64,000 nt of DNA from JAFAHS01 sp046728175 (GCA_046728175.1 JBKPEA010000013.1:43318-107317); one strand, 5' to 3'. Positions 24,657 through 33,541 are shown, counted from the stretch's first letter. Notes: a model not told the origin generated them from the sequence alone. Translations and numbers: made by a program.

Positions 24657-25430
24657 ATGGAAATCAGAGGAAAAACAGCCGTCATAACCGGCGGTGGTTC
24701 GGGAATCGGACGTGCCGTATCGGAACGCCTCGCACGCGATGGCGCATCGGTAGTGGTTGCGGACGTGGACTCGGCCGGAGGCGCGGAGACGGTAAAGCGC
24801 GTCGAAAGTACCGGCGGGCGCGCATTCTTCGTGCGCGCCGACGTGACCAGCGAACCGGACACGCGCCGGATGCTGGAGACCGCGCTTCAGCAATTCGGCC
24901 AGCTGGATATTCTCCACAACAACGCCGGCATCGGCACCGGGGCTCCGGGATACCCGCTGGTGGAGCCCGAGCGTTGGCACCTCGTGATCGAGATTGATCT
25001 GCAAGCGGTAATTCTGGGGACCGGCCTGGCCGCTCCGATCATGGAGAAGCGGGGTGGTGGCGTAATTATCAATACCGCCTCGATGGCTGGTCTATATCCC
25101 CATCGCCAAGATGCGGTCTATGGCGCGGCGAAAGCCGGGGTGGTCAATTTCACGCACTCGCTGGCGGTCTGGTCGGCGGAAAAGAACATTCGCGTCAACT
25201 GCGTATGTCCGGGCATCGTCGACACGCCCCTGGTGCGCCGCGGACTCGAGCTCGCCGCCCAACACGGCCTCCAAAGCTGGATGCCGGCGAAGATTATCCA
25301 GCCCGAGGAAATCGCCGACGCCGTCGTTATGCTCATTCGCGACGATTCTCTGTTCGGATGTGCTCTCGAAGTGCGCCCCACCGGACGCCACGTCATCGAT
25401 CCTCGCCCCGCGCCCGGAACCAAACGGTGA
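24657..25430 (+). CDS. SDR-family NAD(P)-dependent oxidoreductase
   Basis: This is a classical short-chain dehydrogenase/reductase of 257 aa. The Rossmann motif is TGGGSGIGRAV near residue 12; an aspartate after beta-2 (VADVDSAGG) favours NAD over NADP; NNAG follows (HNNAGIGTG); and the catalytic serine, tyrosine and lysine are in NTASMAGLYPHRQDAVYGAAKAGV. The substrate is an alcohol or ketone that cannot be identified. The start ATG follows GGAGGATTGGCCG. A DUF2141 gene begins four bases after its stop, so they are co-transcribed. The divergent MBL hydrolase suggests a small catabolic locus, which is an inference. Confidence 0.92.
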   Translation: MEIRGKTAVITGGGSGIGRAVSERLARDGASVVVADVDSAGGAETVKRVESTGGRAFFVRADVTSEPDTRRMLETALQQFGQLDILHNNAGIGTGAPGYPLVEPERWHLVIEIDLQAVILGTGLAAPIMEKRGGGVIINTASMAGLYPHRQDAVYGAAKAGVVNFTHSLAVWSAEKNIRVNCVCPGIVDTPLVRRGLELAAQHGLQSWMPAKIIQPEEIADAVVMLIRDDSLFGCALEVRPTGRHVIDPRPAPGTKR

Positions 25431-25434
25431 GCCG

Positions 25435-25890
25435 ATGAAACTATACCTCCCCGCCGTTCTGTTCTTGATCAGCGCCATCGTATGCAGTTTCGCGTCGAAC
25501 GCGCGTGCCCAGAGCGAGCAAAACCTGATTCACGCCACCCTGGTCGACTTGCCCAACAACGCTGGCCGCGTCGGATGCGTGATCTTCAATTCCGCCGATG
25601 GGTTCCCGCGCGATCACGCCAAGGCGACAGCGCTTGCGCGGGCACCGATCGCAAATCAGGCCGGCACCTGCGATTTCAAGGATCTGCCGCCCGGCACCTA
25701 TGCCATCGCGTCATTTCACGACGAGCTCGAGACCGGAAAGATGGAGACCAACTTCCTCGGGATGCCACAGGAAGTGTACGGATTCTCCAACGACGCGCGG
25801 CCATCGGCACTTACTCCACCCCCGTTCAGCGCCTGCAAATTTACCTACTCCGGCGGCGTGATGAACATCACCATGCACGCGCAGCACTGA
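25435..25890 (+). CDS. DUF2141 family secreted protein
   Basis: This 151-aa product begins with a signal peptide (MKLYLPAVLFLISAIVCSFASNARAQ, cleavage likely after ARA). The mature part fits the DUF2141 pattern: VGCVIFNSADGFPRDHAKA, then CDFKDLPPGTYAIASFHDELETGKMETNFLGMPQEVYGFSNDA, with the HD-E-N..DTN-like and 'P.EGYGFSN' blocks. Two cysteines in the mature region (VGCVIF and AGTCDF) may form a disulfide, with another Cys in FSACKF. The role of this periplasmic family is unknown. It follows the SDR gene by four bases. Confidence 0.87.
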   Translation: MKLYLPAVLFLISAIVCSFASNARAQSEQNLIHATLVDLPNNAGRVGCVIFNSADGFPRDHAKATALARAPIANQAGTCDFKDLPPGTYAIASFHDELETGKMETNFLGMPQEVYGFSNDARPSALTPPPFSACKFTYSGGVMNITMHAQH

Positions 25891-26148
25891 GGAACGGCCA
25901 GACCGCGCGCGCTCCCCAGGTTCCGGTTCTTTTTTCAAGCCGGTTATAGTGGCGCAAATCGCGGCCTTCCCAGGAATCGAGGCCCGGTTGCAACTGGGAT
26001 GGAGAAGGCTTCTCGCCGATCGAAGGAATAGGAGGTTCTTGCGCCGGACCAGCAGGCGCGAGCTCGGGAATGTCTGTTTCAGCGAGCGCGCCCGACTGCT
26101 TTCCGGCCCAGGTCTCGGAAAGATCGCAGATCGGTTCTCGATTCCAGG

Positions 26149-27273
26149 TTACGCCGAAGCCTGCCCCTCCAGCGGGGTGACGCAGCCGCCAGTTTTCCAG
26201 GTATGGATCTCGGGCAGTACGTCGCGGCCGAGCAGCTCGATCGACCGCATCACGCGCTCGTGGGCGATCGCGCCGTACTGCAGAAAGAACAGGATCTGGT
26301 CCGCGCCCGTCTCGCGGTAGCGTGCCGCTACTCGCAACGCCTCGCTGGGCGCTCCCACCGCGACCAGATCGTTCTCCCTCAGAAAATGATAGTAGTCGCG
26401 GGTGATTTGCGAAGGATCGAACCGCGACGCGGTCGTCAGGTACTTGTAAGAATCGTCGCTGGACGCGACCGTCGAGACCAACTCGAAGCCCCGGCGCACG
26501 TACCACAGCACCGCCTCGCGCGCGATTTCTTCGGTCTCCGCGCGATCGTCGCCGAATAACCCCATGATATTCATCGATACCTGGTTGTTAATCGTCAGTC
26601 CGACCGGTTGGGCCGTCGCGATGCGATCGCGATAGAGCTGGATCCGTCGCCGTACTTCTTCCAGTTCGATCCCGAGCGTGAAGCACAGCACGCCGAGGCC
26701 TCGCTCCGCAGCGAGCAGGAAGGTGTCAGGGTTGGTTGATGCGACCCAGATCGGCGGATGTGGTTTCTGGATCGGCTTCGGGATCACGGAAACCGGCGGA
26801 TCCACGGTCCAGTACTTCCCGTGCATCGTGAACGGATCCTCTCGCCACATGCGTGGAATCGCCGCGACCGATTCCGCCCAGCGCGGCCGCGTCTCCTCGG
26901 GCCGTACGCCGAACCCGGTCAGTTCCTCCATTGTGGTGGCGCGTCCGGTACCGAACTCGACCCGTCCGTTGGACATGATGTCCAGAACGCCGATTCGCTC
27001 CGCCACGCGCACCGGATGGTTGAACGGCAGCACTACCACACCGTGCCCGATCCGGATGTTCTTGGTGCGCTGGCTCACGCATGCGAGAAACACCTCGGGC
27101 GCGGAGCAATACGAAAATTCGTTGAGAAAATGATGCTCGACGGTCCAGACCGAGTCGAAGCCAAGCCGGTCAGCCAGCTCGATCTGCTCCATCGTCTCCC
27201 AGAAGACGCGATACTCGTAGTCGGCGCGATGGGGTTTTATCGCCTCAATTTCGTAGATGAGCCCGGCCTTCAT
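26149..27273 (-). CDS. LLM-class flavin-dependent oxidoreductase
   Basis: This luciferase-like monooxygenase (TIM barrel) has about 374 aa. The start is MKAGLIYEIEAI, then FDSVWTVEHHFLNEFSYCSAPEVFLACVSQRTKNIRIGHGVVVLPFNHPVRVAERIGVLDIMSNGRVEFGTGRAT, the typical bacterial luciferase alpha-like core with 'EHHF' and 'NGR...G.G'. Such enzymes use reduced FMN or F420 to oxidise alkanals, alkanesulfonates or other small organics; the substrate is not deducible. Its ATG overlaps the stop of the TetR gene by 4 bases (ATGA), so the two are translationally coupled and the regulator probably controls this enzyme. The open frame continues 100 codons upstream through the regulator in another frame; this is not coding. 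Confidence 0.9.
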   Translation of the reverse strand: MKAGLIYEIEAIKPHRADYEYRVFWETMEQIELADRLGFDSVWTVEHHFLNEFSYCSAPEVFLACVSQRTKNIRIGHGVVVLPFNHPVRVAERIGVLDIMSNGRVEFGTGRATTMEELTGFGVRPEETRPRWAESVAAIPRMWREDPFTMHGKYWTVDPPVSVIPKPIQKPHPPIWVASTNPDTFLLAAERGLGVLCFTLGIELEEVRRRIQLYRDRIATAQPVGLTINNQVSMNIMGLFGDDRAETEEIAREAVLWYVRRGFELVSTVASSDDSYKYLTTASRFDPSQITRDYYHFLRENDLVAVGAPSEALRVAARYRETGADQILFFLQYGAIAHERVMRSIELLGRDVLPEIHTWKTGGCVTPLEGQASA

Positions 27274-27917
27274 TTGGGCGCGCTCCACTGCTGGAGATAT
27301 TCGCGCGCCAGGCGGCGAAAGGACTTGCGCAGCTCGAACTGCGATCCATGCAGGTACCAGAGTAATTGGAGGCCGGCGGGCGCGCTCCACAGTTGGGTGG
27401 CCGCCCAATCGACATCGAGATCGCTGGCCAACACTCCGAGTGACTTGCCGCGTTCGACCAGATCGCGAAGGTATTCGAGCTGACGCGCGTTCGCCTTGCG
27501 CATCGCGCGCAGCACCCGAGGGCCAATCTTGTGGGATTCGAGCGTGATGATCATCAGCAGGCGCGAAACCCATGGGTTGGTGGTATTGAGTTTAGCCGAG
27601 GTATCAAAAATCCTGAGAAAATACTCGCGAAAGTCGGCGCGGGTCGCGACCGGACGTTCCTGCGCGAATGCCTTGTTCCACTCCTGCAGGACGCGCTCCG
27701 CAACCGCCAGGAAGAAGTCTTCCTTGTCGTTGAAGTGCCAATAGAGCGCACCCTTGGTCACGCCGGCCGCACGCGCGATCCGCGCAAGCGAGGTACCGCG
27801 ATAGCCATACGATGCGAACAAATCCATCGCAGCGTTGATCAGGACCTGATCGAGCGCTCCCCGACGGCGTGGGGCCGCCGCGACGTTCTCCGTCTGCCGT
27901 CTGGCCGAAGTGATCAT
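27270..27917 (-). CDS. TetR/AcrR family transcriptional regulator
   Basis: This is a repressor-type regulator of 215 aa. The N-terminal TetR HTH is clear (INAAMDLFASYGYRGTSLARIARAAGVTKGALYWHFNDKEDFFLAV). The C-terminal helical domain, with ligand specificity unknown, contains IFDTSAKLNTTNPWVSRLLMIITLESH. The gene overlaps the following LLM oxidoreductase by 4 bases, implying joint transcription and auto-regulation. Confidence 0.93.
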   Translation of the reverse strand: MITSARRQTENVAAAPRRRGALDQVLINAAMDLFASYGYRGTSLARIARAAGVTKGALYWHFNDKEDFFLAVAERVLQEWNKAFAQERPVATRADFREYFLRIFDTSAKLNTTNPWVSRLLMIITLESHKIGPRVLRAMRKANARQLEYLRDLVERGKSLGVLASDLDVDWAATQLWSAPAGLQLLWYLHGSQFELRKSFRRLAREYLQQWSAPK

Positions 27918-28160
27918 GAACGAGCGGTATGCTGAGTCAGATCACGGTATGGCGTCAAGGGCGCGGCTTAAAGGCGCTGCGGAGGGGCAGTTTTGCTTGG
28001 TTTCGTCGACCGCTCAAAGCCAAGCTCGCCGGTGAGCGCCGCGAAGTGCGATCGGAACATTTCCCTGCTTTTCCAACCGGGCACACCCGCCTAACCCGAG
28101 AGCGGGTTCGCCGGAGGCATCGCCTCGGAGCGGTGCGAACCTATCCGAGAGCTCGCGGCC

Positions 28161-28376
28161 TTAGTTGCCGGTTGAATCCAGACCGCGCATATTGCGCTCC
28201 AGACACCAGCGATCGATTACTTCGGCGTTGAAGCGCCAGTCGGTACCGATCCTGAAGCCTGGCAACTCGCCGCGGCGCAGAAGCTTATAAATCGTCGAGG
28301 GGTGGACGCGTAGATACTCAGAAAGCTCCTTTACCGTCATTACTCGCGGCAGGCCATATTTACCGTCACTAGCCAT
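28161..28376 (-). CDS. Small excisionase/MerR-type helix-turn-helix protein
   Basis: This 71-aa protein is nearly all winged helix: MTVKELSEYLRVHPSTIYKLLRRGELPGFRIGTDWRFNAEVIDRWCLERN, the 'excisionase family DNA-binding' pattern (HTH_17). The ATG is preceded by GGAG. The open frame reaches back 47 codons to 28517, but that part is low-complexity and lacks a better start. No integrase, phage or mobile gene is adjacent, so a chromosomal regulatory role is more likely than excision. It lies alone in about 740 bases without other genes. Confidence 0.82.
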   Translation of the reverse strand: MASDGKYGLPRVMTVKELSEYLRVHPSTIYKLLRRGELPGFRIGTDWRFNAEVIDRWCLERNMRGLDSTGN

Positions 28377-28656
28377 CACATCTCCAACGGCGGCTGGTCC
28401 GAAACAGGAGTCGTCAAGGCTTTGCGATGTAGTCCCCGGCTGCCAAGTCGAACCATCCGCTCTTCTTCGCTCACCTTGACTACATTTGAAATTCGCAAAA
28501 TCGAAGTTGTGGGTCAAGAGAAATCTTGCGGAGCGCGAAAGCGAAAAGTGCTGATTCTACGCGGAATTATTGGCACCCCTGCGCGCCCTACGCATCGATC
28601 GACCACTTGAACCAGAATGCTACCCGCGCGAATTCCTAATTGCTAAGCTCCCACCC

Positions 28657-29235
28657 ATGAAGCTCATCACTGTCCCTGACTTTGCTCGAACGCTTCGGGT
28701 TCGAGCGATTTCGACGGTGATGCTTCTAGTTGCCGCACAAGTGCTCCTAACCGGTGTGTTGGCACGCGCCGACTCGAACTTTAGACTGACCAGTCCCGCA
28801 TTTAATCCGGGCGAGCCAATTCCCACGGATTTCTCCTGCGCCGCCGGCGATCATTCGCCCGCGCTCGCGTGGACCGGAGCTCCGGCCGGGACTAAATCCT
28901 TCGCCCTGATCGTCGAAGACCCCGACGCTCCGATGGGCACTTTTATCCACTGGGTGGTGTTCAACCTGCCCGCCGGCGCGACCGGAATGGCCGCGGATGC
29001 ACCCAAGACTCCGCACCTTGCCGATGGTGCCACGCAGGGCAGCAACGGAATGGGGGCCATAGGGTACAAAGGACCCTGCCCCCCGCCGGGAAAGACGCAC
29101 CACTATCATTTCGAACTCTTCGCACTTGATAACAGGCTGCAGCTGCCGTCGGATGCCGACGCCGCTTCACTTCGCGCAGCGATGCAAAACCATGTGAAGG
29201 CCAGTGCGGAGCTGGTCGGCACGTTCGAACGCTGA
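28657..29235 (+). CDS. YbhB/YbcL family Raf-kinase-inhibitor-like (PEBP) protein, exported
   Basis: This is a phosphatidylethanolamine-binding-fold protein of about 192 aa. An N-terminal signal or anchor (VRAISTVMLLVAAQVLLTGVLARAD) is followed by the PEBP core: FSCAAGDHSPALAWTGAPAGTKSFALIVEDPDAP, then FIHWVVFNLPAG, and YKGPCPPPGKTHHYHFELFALD. These are the ligand-pocket motifs (DPDAP and GPCPP..HHYHF). The periplasmic location follows from the signal peptide; the ligand is unknown. The ATG at 28657 places the signal at the N-terminus; an earlier in-frame start is not preferred. Confidence 0.9.
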   Translation: MKLITVPDFARTLRVRAISTVMLLVAAQVLLTGVLARADSNFRLTSPAFNPGEPIPTDFSCAAGDHSPALAWTGAPAGTKSFALIVEDPDAPMGTFIHWVVFNLPAGATGMAADAPKTPHLADGATQGSNGMGAIGYKGPCPPPGKTHHYHFELFALDNRLQLPSDADAASLRAAMQNHVKASAELVGTFER

Positions 29236-29258
29236 TTTTACCGGGAACCGGTCTCACC

Positions 29259-29858
29259 ATGAGCAAGACCTACAAGATCGTCGCCGCGCTTCTGGTCATT
29301 TTCATCGTGGGCTACGGCGGATGGCGACTGTATCAGTCACGACGTGCAGCCAAGGCTGGGTTGCTGAGCGAAAAGATTACCCACACTGGAGACCAGTGGA
29401 CCGCCGACTTCACCGCGATCATTCCCGCTCCGGAAAGCGTGGTCTTCAATGCGGTGCGCGACGTTGAGAAGGCGCAATCCGATCAAATCCAGAACGTGAA
29501 AGTGATCTCCCAGACCGACAAGAGCAAGACGGTAGAATTAGAGATGAAGGGTCCTAGCGATCAGACCATCAAGACCCAGATGGCGTTTGAGTACGACCCG
29601 GCCGGCCATCGTATCTCCTATCGCACGCTCGACAATCCCGACTTGGTCATGCACGCCGACTACAAGTTCGAAGACCAGGGCGGCTCCACGCTGATTACCT
29701 ACCATCAGACGACCACTCTGGCGCAGCAGCTTCCGGTGCCGGAAAGCGTTATCAAGGACGTGATCAGAAGCGTGTTCGTCGCACAGCTCGAAGGACTCAA
29801 GCGCACCCTCAACCTCGCCTCGACCGATGAACCGGAAGACTCAAACGAAGAGCCCTGA
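29259..29858 (+). CDS. Membrane-anchored SRPBCC/START-like protein
   Basis: The product (199 aa) has an N-terminal transmembrane helix (IVAALLVIFIVGYGGWRLY) followed by a single domain resembling the helix-grip (SRPBCC/Bet v 1) fold: WTADFTAIIPAPESVVFNAVRDVEKAQ, then VELEMKG and ISYRTLDNPDLVMHADYKFEDQGGSTLITYHQTTTLAQQLPVPESVIKDVIRSVFVAQLEGLKRTL. The long terminal helix is characteristic. It may bind a hydrophobic ligand on the periplasmic side. The family assignment comes from pattern only and the substrate is unknown. It follows the YbhB gene by 23 bases and may be co-transcribed. Confidence 0.65.
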   Translation: MSKTYKIVAALLVIFIVGYGGWRLYQSRRAAKAGLLSEKITHTGDQWTADFTAIIPAPESVVFNAVRDVEKAQSDQIQNVKVISQTDKSKTVELEMKGPSDQTIKTQMAFEYDPAGHRISYRTLDNPDLVMHADYKFEDQGGSTLITYHQTTTLAQQLPVPESVIKDVIRSVFVAQLEGLKRTLNLASTDEPEDSNEEP

Positions 29859-29964
29859 GTGATTTCTGCGAGGTAGCCGTTGGGAAGGCTAAGCTGCCGG
29901 AGGCAGAAACCAGCCGTCACAGAGAGTGACTTGCGCGCTACGACCGTATAGTCCAGGAAAGACC

Positions 29965-30333
29965 ATGAGCGAGGTTGAGGAGCATTTTCGCGCCGGCATC
30001 GAATTGTTCAACCGCGGCGAATTCTTCGAGGCCCACGAGGAAATGGAAGAAGCGATGAATTCGCTGGAAGACGACACCAGCGACTGGGACTTTTATCTCG
30101 GCCTGTTGCGCGCGGCAGTGGCGAATCACAAGCTTTCGCAGGGACTGCTCTCGAGCGCGAGCGTCCATCTGCGCGCCGCGCTCAAGTTTCTCGCACCCTA
30201 TGCGGACCGGCACCGAGGACTCAGGCTCCGAGAGTTTCGCGGTGCGCTGAGCGCCGAGCTAGCGCGTATCGAAGCGCTCCCGGCGGGCTCGCGAGCGCTT
30301 ATCTCACCGCCGCGCATCGAAACCGCCGCTTGA
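29965..30333 (+). CDS. DUF309 family protein
   Basis: This soluble helical protein of about 122 aa carries the DUF309 core HFRAGIELFNRGEFFEAHEEMEEAM, in which the 'G..FN.G.F.E.HE..E..W' pattern defines the family. The usual final tryptophan is methionine here, and a Trp occurs a little later (DWDFYLGLLRAAVANHKLSQG). The function of the family is unknown. The ATG has AGGAAAG at good spacing. engB starts 12 bases after its stop. Confidence 0.85.
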   Translation: MSEVEEHFRAGIELFNRGEFFEAHEEMEEAMNSLEDDTSDWDFYLGLLRAAVANHKLSQGLLSSASVHLRAALKFLAPYADRHRGLRLREFRGALSAELARIEALPAGSRALISPPRIETAA

Positions 30334-30345
30334 GTCGTCGCGCCC

Positions 30346-30915
30346 GTGGATCGCATTGCCACTGAGTTTGTCGCATCGGCTGGGGCGCTCGCCAACTGTC
30401 CCCGCTGGGACCGCATCGAGATCGCCATGGTTGGCCGATCGAACGTGGGTAAAAGCTCCCTGCTGAACGCGCTCGCCGGCCAGCACGGACTGGCGCGTAC
30501 CAGCCGCACGCCGGGTCGCACGCAGGCGATCAATTTCTTCACCCTGGGCGAATCGATCGCGCTGGTCGATCTCCCCGGCTACGGCTATGCCAAGATGCCG
30601 CAGCCGGTAGCCACGCGAATCGCCGGCGCAATGCGTGAATTTCTGGCCGGCAGGAGCAACCTGCAGGGTCTGATTCTTCTGATCGACGCGCGGCGCGGCC
30701 CGCAGCAGGAGGACCTGGATCTGGCCGCTTCGGCGCGCGAGCGACGATTGACGCTGTTCGCGGTCGCCACCAAGTGCGACAAGCTCAAGCGCTCCGAGCG
30801 ATCCGCCGCGCTCGCCAGAATGCGCGCGCTCGAGACCGAGCCGATTCTGTGCTCTGCCCGCACCGGCGAAGGCATCGACCTTCTGCGCCGCCGGGTTCTT
30901 TCGAAGGGGCGCTAG
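30346..30915 (+). CDS. engB: Ribosome-biogenesis GTP-binding protein EngB (YihA/YsxC)
   Basis: This GTPase (189 aa) assists large ribosomal subunit assembly. G1 is GRSNVGKSSLLNAL, switch I and G2 are in SRTPGRTQAINFF, G3 is LVDLPGYGYAK, G4 is TKCDKL (Thr instead of the usual Asn), and G5 is CSARTGEG. The length is slightly short but normal for EngB. Translation probably begins at GTG, 12 bases after the DUF309 gene. The motif set distinguishes EngB from Era and EngA. Confidence 0.95.
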   Translation: MDRIATEFVASAGALANCPRWDRIEIAMVGRSNVGKSSLLNALAGQHGLARTSRTPGRTQAINFFTLGESIALVDLPGYGYAKMPQPVATRIAGAMREFLAGRSNLQGLILLIDARRGPQQEDLDLAASARERRLTLFAVATKCDKLKRSERSAALARMRALETEPILCSARTGEGIDLLRRRVLSKGR

Positions 30916-30991
30916 CAAAAGGCGATTTGCTAGCCAACGAGGAAGGTGCGACCAATTTGATCGGAACCGACAACCGCCCTTCGCGCATACG

Positions 30992-31921
30992 ATGACTGTC
31001 GACGTTAGTGTCATCATACCGACTTTCAACCGCCGCCCGATGCTCGTCGAAGCGATCCAATCGGTGCTCGCGCAACGCGAGGTGCGCTTCGAGCTGATCG
31101 TAGTCGACGATGGCTCGACCGACGGCACCCCCGCTGCGGCGGAGGAGGCCCTGGAGAATGCCACGGCACCGGTCCGTTTTATCCGGACCGAGCGGCGGGG
31201 TGTGGCGGCCGCGCGCAACCTCGGTGTGGAAGCGGCGGGGGCACCGTTGATCGGGTTTCTCGACTCCGACGATCTGTGGAAGCCCGAAAAGCTGGCGCGG
31301 CAGCTCGCCCACCTGCGCCACCATCGCGAGTACCAGATCTCCCAGTGTAATGAATTGTGGATACGAAACGGACGGCGGGTAAACCCGGGCCTTCGCCACC
31401 TCAAGCACGCCGGCGATATCTTCGTCGAGTCGCTGCGCACCTGTCTCATCAGCCCCTCGGCCGTGATCATGCAGACCGATTTGTTTCGGGACTTCGGCGG
31501 TTTTGACGAGACCATGACGGCTGCGGAAGACTACGACCTGTGGTTGCGGATTCTGCTGCGCCACCCGGCGGGCCTGCTCGAGGAAACGTTGGTGACGCGG
31601 CGCGCGGGCCATGGCGATCAGCTCTCCGCAACCGTGCCCGCAATCGATCGCTTCCGGATTCTCGCGCTCGCCAAGCTACTCGCTGCGCCTGAACTGACCG
31701 GCGCGAAACGTACAGCCACTGCGGAAGTTCTGGCCGAGAAATCTCGCCTCTATGCAAAAGGGCTCCAGCGGCGCAAGCGCGACACCAGCCTGTATGACGA
31801 AATCGCGCTGCGCGCCTTGCAGAGCTGGGCGCGCGATTCCGATCCTACGCTCGCCCCGGTAACCCTCGCCGAGATACATCGGCACAACCGGCAAGAAGCT
31901 TCGCCCAAGAGCCTCCAATGA
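30992..31921 (+). CDS. Family 2 glycosyltransferase
   Basis: This is a GT-A-fold glycosyltransferase of 309 aa. It begins VSVIIPTFNRRPMLVEAIQSVLAQ, has VVDDGSTDGT for the nucleotide-sugar site, GFLDSDDLWKPEKLARQLAHL with the DxD metal motif, and GGFDETMTAAEDYDLWLRILLRHP with the ED base pair. It probably transfers a sugar to a surface glycan; donor and acceptor are unknown. Its stop overlaps the next start (ATGA), coupling it to an unrecognised protein and a radical SAM gene. That is an unusual company for a GT2. Confidence 0.9.
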   Translation: MTVDVSVIIPTFNRRPMLVEAIQSVLAQREVRFELIVVDDGSTDGTPAAAEEALENATAPVRFIRTERRGVAAARNLGVEAAGAPLIGFLDSDDLWKPEKLARQLAHLRHHREYQISQCNELWIRNGRRVNPGLRHLKHAGDIFVESLRTCLISPSAVIMQTDLFRDFGGFDETMTAAEDYDLWLRILLRHPAGLLEETLVTRRAGHGDQLSATVPAIDRFRILALAKLLAAPELTGAKRTATAEVLAEKSRLYAKGLQRRKRDTSLYDEIALRALQSWARDSDPTLAPVTLAEIHRHNRQEASPKSLQ

Positions 31922-32454
31922 TCGACGTTGATGCGGAAATTCGCGACCTTGCGACACGCCGTCGCCTTCCCCAGGCCTATCTGGCGCGATGGCTGCAACT
32001 CGATCGGTCCGGCCGGTCGGCGCTGCTCGAGCTCGCGCGCGCGCTCAAGTTCCGTACCGGACAATTGGTTGCCGTGCTTGACCTGCTCGCCGAAATCTCG
32101 GTTCGAGAACAAACCAGCGCCGCGAAAATCCTCGCGCGCCCTTCCCTTCGCCGCCTGGTAACCGGGAGCGGCTCGGCGCCGGCACGCGCGCACGCCGTTC
32201 TTGACGAGCTCCGGGCGATCCGCTTTCCGCGTCTGCGCCAAACTACCGAGCGGCTGGAGGCCGCGATTGCGGCGCTGCGCTTGCCTCGTGGAATTAGGGT
32301 ACTCTTGCCGCGTGAGTTGGCGTCTGATGAGTTGACTATCCAGCTTGCGGCGTCCGCTCCAGGGGAACTGGACCACCTGCTCGACGCACTGCTGGAAAAA
32401 CGAGGTGACTTCGCGCGAATACTCGCGATGCTGGGCGGCGATGATGACGTTTGA
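31918..32454 (+). CDS. Conserved-looking protein of unknown function (178 aa)
   Basis: I do not recognise this protein. It is soluble, predicted mainly helical, and rich in Leu, Ala and Arg, without signal peptide or membrane segments. It begins MIDVDAEIRDLATRRRLPQAYLARWL and ends in a leucine-rich helix with an acidic tail (LLDALLEKRGDFARILAMLGGDDD). Two aspects support it as real: its start overlaps the GT2 stop by 4 bases, and its end overlaps the radical SAM start by 14 bases. The compact, tightly coupled arrangement suggests the three products work together. A nearest guess is an accessory to the radical SAM enzyme, but nothing in the sequence proves this. Confidence 0.7.
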   Translation: MIDVDAEIRDLATRRRLPQAYLARWLQLDRSGRSALLELARALKFRTGQLVAVLDLLAEISVREQTSAAKILARPSLRRLVTGSGSAPARAHAVLDELRAIRFPRLRQTTERLEAAIAALRLPRGIRVLLPRELASDELTIQLAASAPGELDHLLDALLEKRGDFARILAMLGGDDDV

Positions 32455-33535
32455 TGTCGATGCGCTGGTAGTCGAAGAGGCGTCGCGCGGTTCCGCACTC
32501 GCGGAGCGCCTGGTGGGCGCGCTGGGTGCGTCGGTTCCGGTGAGCTACGTGTCTGATGCGCGCGAGGCGACGCGACCAATGCCCGGCGCCGATCCCTTGG
32601 GTGCGGGCAAGCGACGCCTGGTCGTGAAGAAACGACGCGCGCCCTTTCTGATGGCGTGCCCGGCAGGCTCGGCGCAATTCGCCTGCTGCGGATACCTGGT
32701 GCTGATAATGGCCTCAAACTGCCCGATGGATTGCAGCTACTGCTTTCTGCAGGAACACGTCGCCAACAACCCCGCCTTTCAGATTTATTCCAACTTCTGC
32801 GACTCCTTCGAGGAATTGGATCGCCTGGCTCACTCGGCTCCCGGCCGGCATTTCCGGGTGGGGACCGGGGAGCTGGCGGATTCGCTAGCGCTCGATTCGG
32901 TCACCAAACTTTCGGTCGATTTGATCGAATTCGTCCGCGAGCGGGAGCACCTGACCCTGGAATTCAAGACCAAAACCGATGAGATCGAAAATCTCCTTAA
33001 GCTGGATCCGCGCGGCCGTGCGATCGTGTCGTGGACGCTCTCGCCCGACGCGGTCTGGAAAAGTTCGGAGCATCGTACCGCGTCTCCTTCCGCACGCATC
33101 GGGGCCGCGCGCGCCGTGCTCGATCGCGGCTATCGAGTTGGATTCCATTTCGATCCGATGATCGCTTATTCGGGCGCCGAACGTGACTACCTCCTGCTGG
33201 TCGACCAACTGCTGAGCGCGATTCCGGCCCGGAACATTTCCTTGCTAAGCATGGGAGCCCTACGGATGACGCCGGAGCTCCGCAGCGCCGCGCGCCGGCG
33301 TTTTCCCAACGATCCGATGTTGCTCGGCGAGGAGGTGCTCGGCCCCGACGGCCGCCTGCGCGCCTTCGGCGCGCTCAGGGTTCGCCTCTACCGCGCACTC
33401 CAGGAACGCTTTGAACGCGCGGGTGCGCGGATTCCAGCGTACCTCTGTATGGAGAGCAGGGCGGTACACGAACAGGTTTTTGGTACTGCACCTGCGAACC
33501 CGGCTACCATCGGCGAGCGCCTTGCGCTTGGATAA
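32441..33535 (+). CDS. Radical SAM protein of the spore photoproduct lyase (SplB) family
   Basis: This is a radical S-adenosylmethionine enzyme of about 364 aa. The [4Fe-4S] cysteines are in NCPMDCSYCFLQ (Cys94-x3-Cys98-x2-Cys101), followed by the SPL-family IYSNFCDSFEEL, RVGTGELADSLALD and LEFKTKTDEIENLL, and later VGFHFDPMIAYSG. Bacillus SplB repairs the spore DNA lesion, but this family is widespread in non-sporulating bacteria, where roles are unassigned. No sporulation gene is visible. I start at the first of two adjacent ATGs (32441 or 32444), which overlap the upstream gene by 14 or 11 bases. murI follows six bases after the stop. Confidence 0.85.
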   Translation: MMTFDVDALVVEEASRGSALAERLVGALGASVPVSYVSDAREATRPMPGADPLGAGKRRLVVKKRRAPFLMACPAGSAQFACCGYLVLIMASNCPMDCSYCFLQEHVANNPAFQIYSNFCDSFEELDRLAHSAPGRHFRVGTGELADSLALDSVTKLSVDLIEFVREREHLTLEFKTKTDEIENLLKLDPRGRAIVSWTLSPDAVWKSSEHRTASPSARIGAARAVLDRGYRVGFHFDPMIAYSGAERDYLLLVDQLLSAIPARNISLLSMGALRMTPELRSAARRRFPNDPMLLGEEVLGPDGRLRAFGALRVRLYRALQERFERAGARIPAYLCMESRAVHEQVFGTAPANPATIGERLALG

Positions 33536-33541
33536 CGGGAA

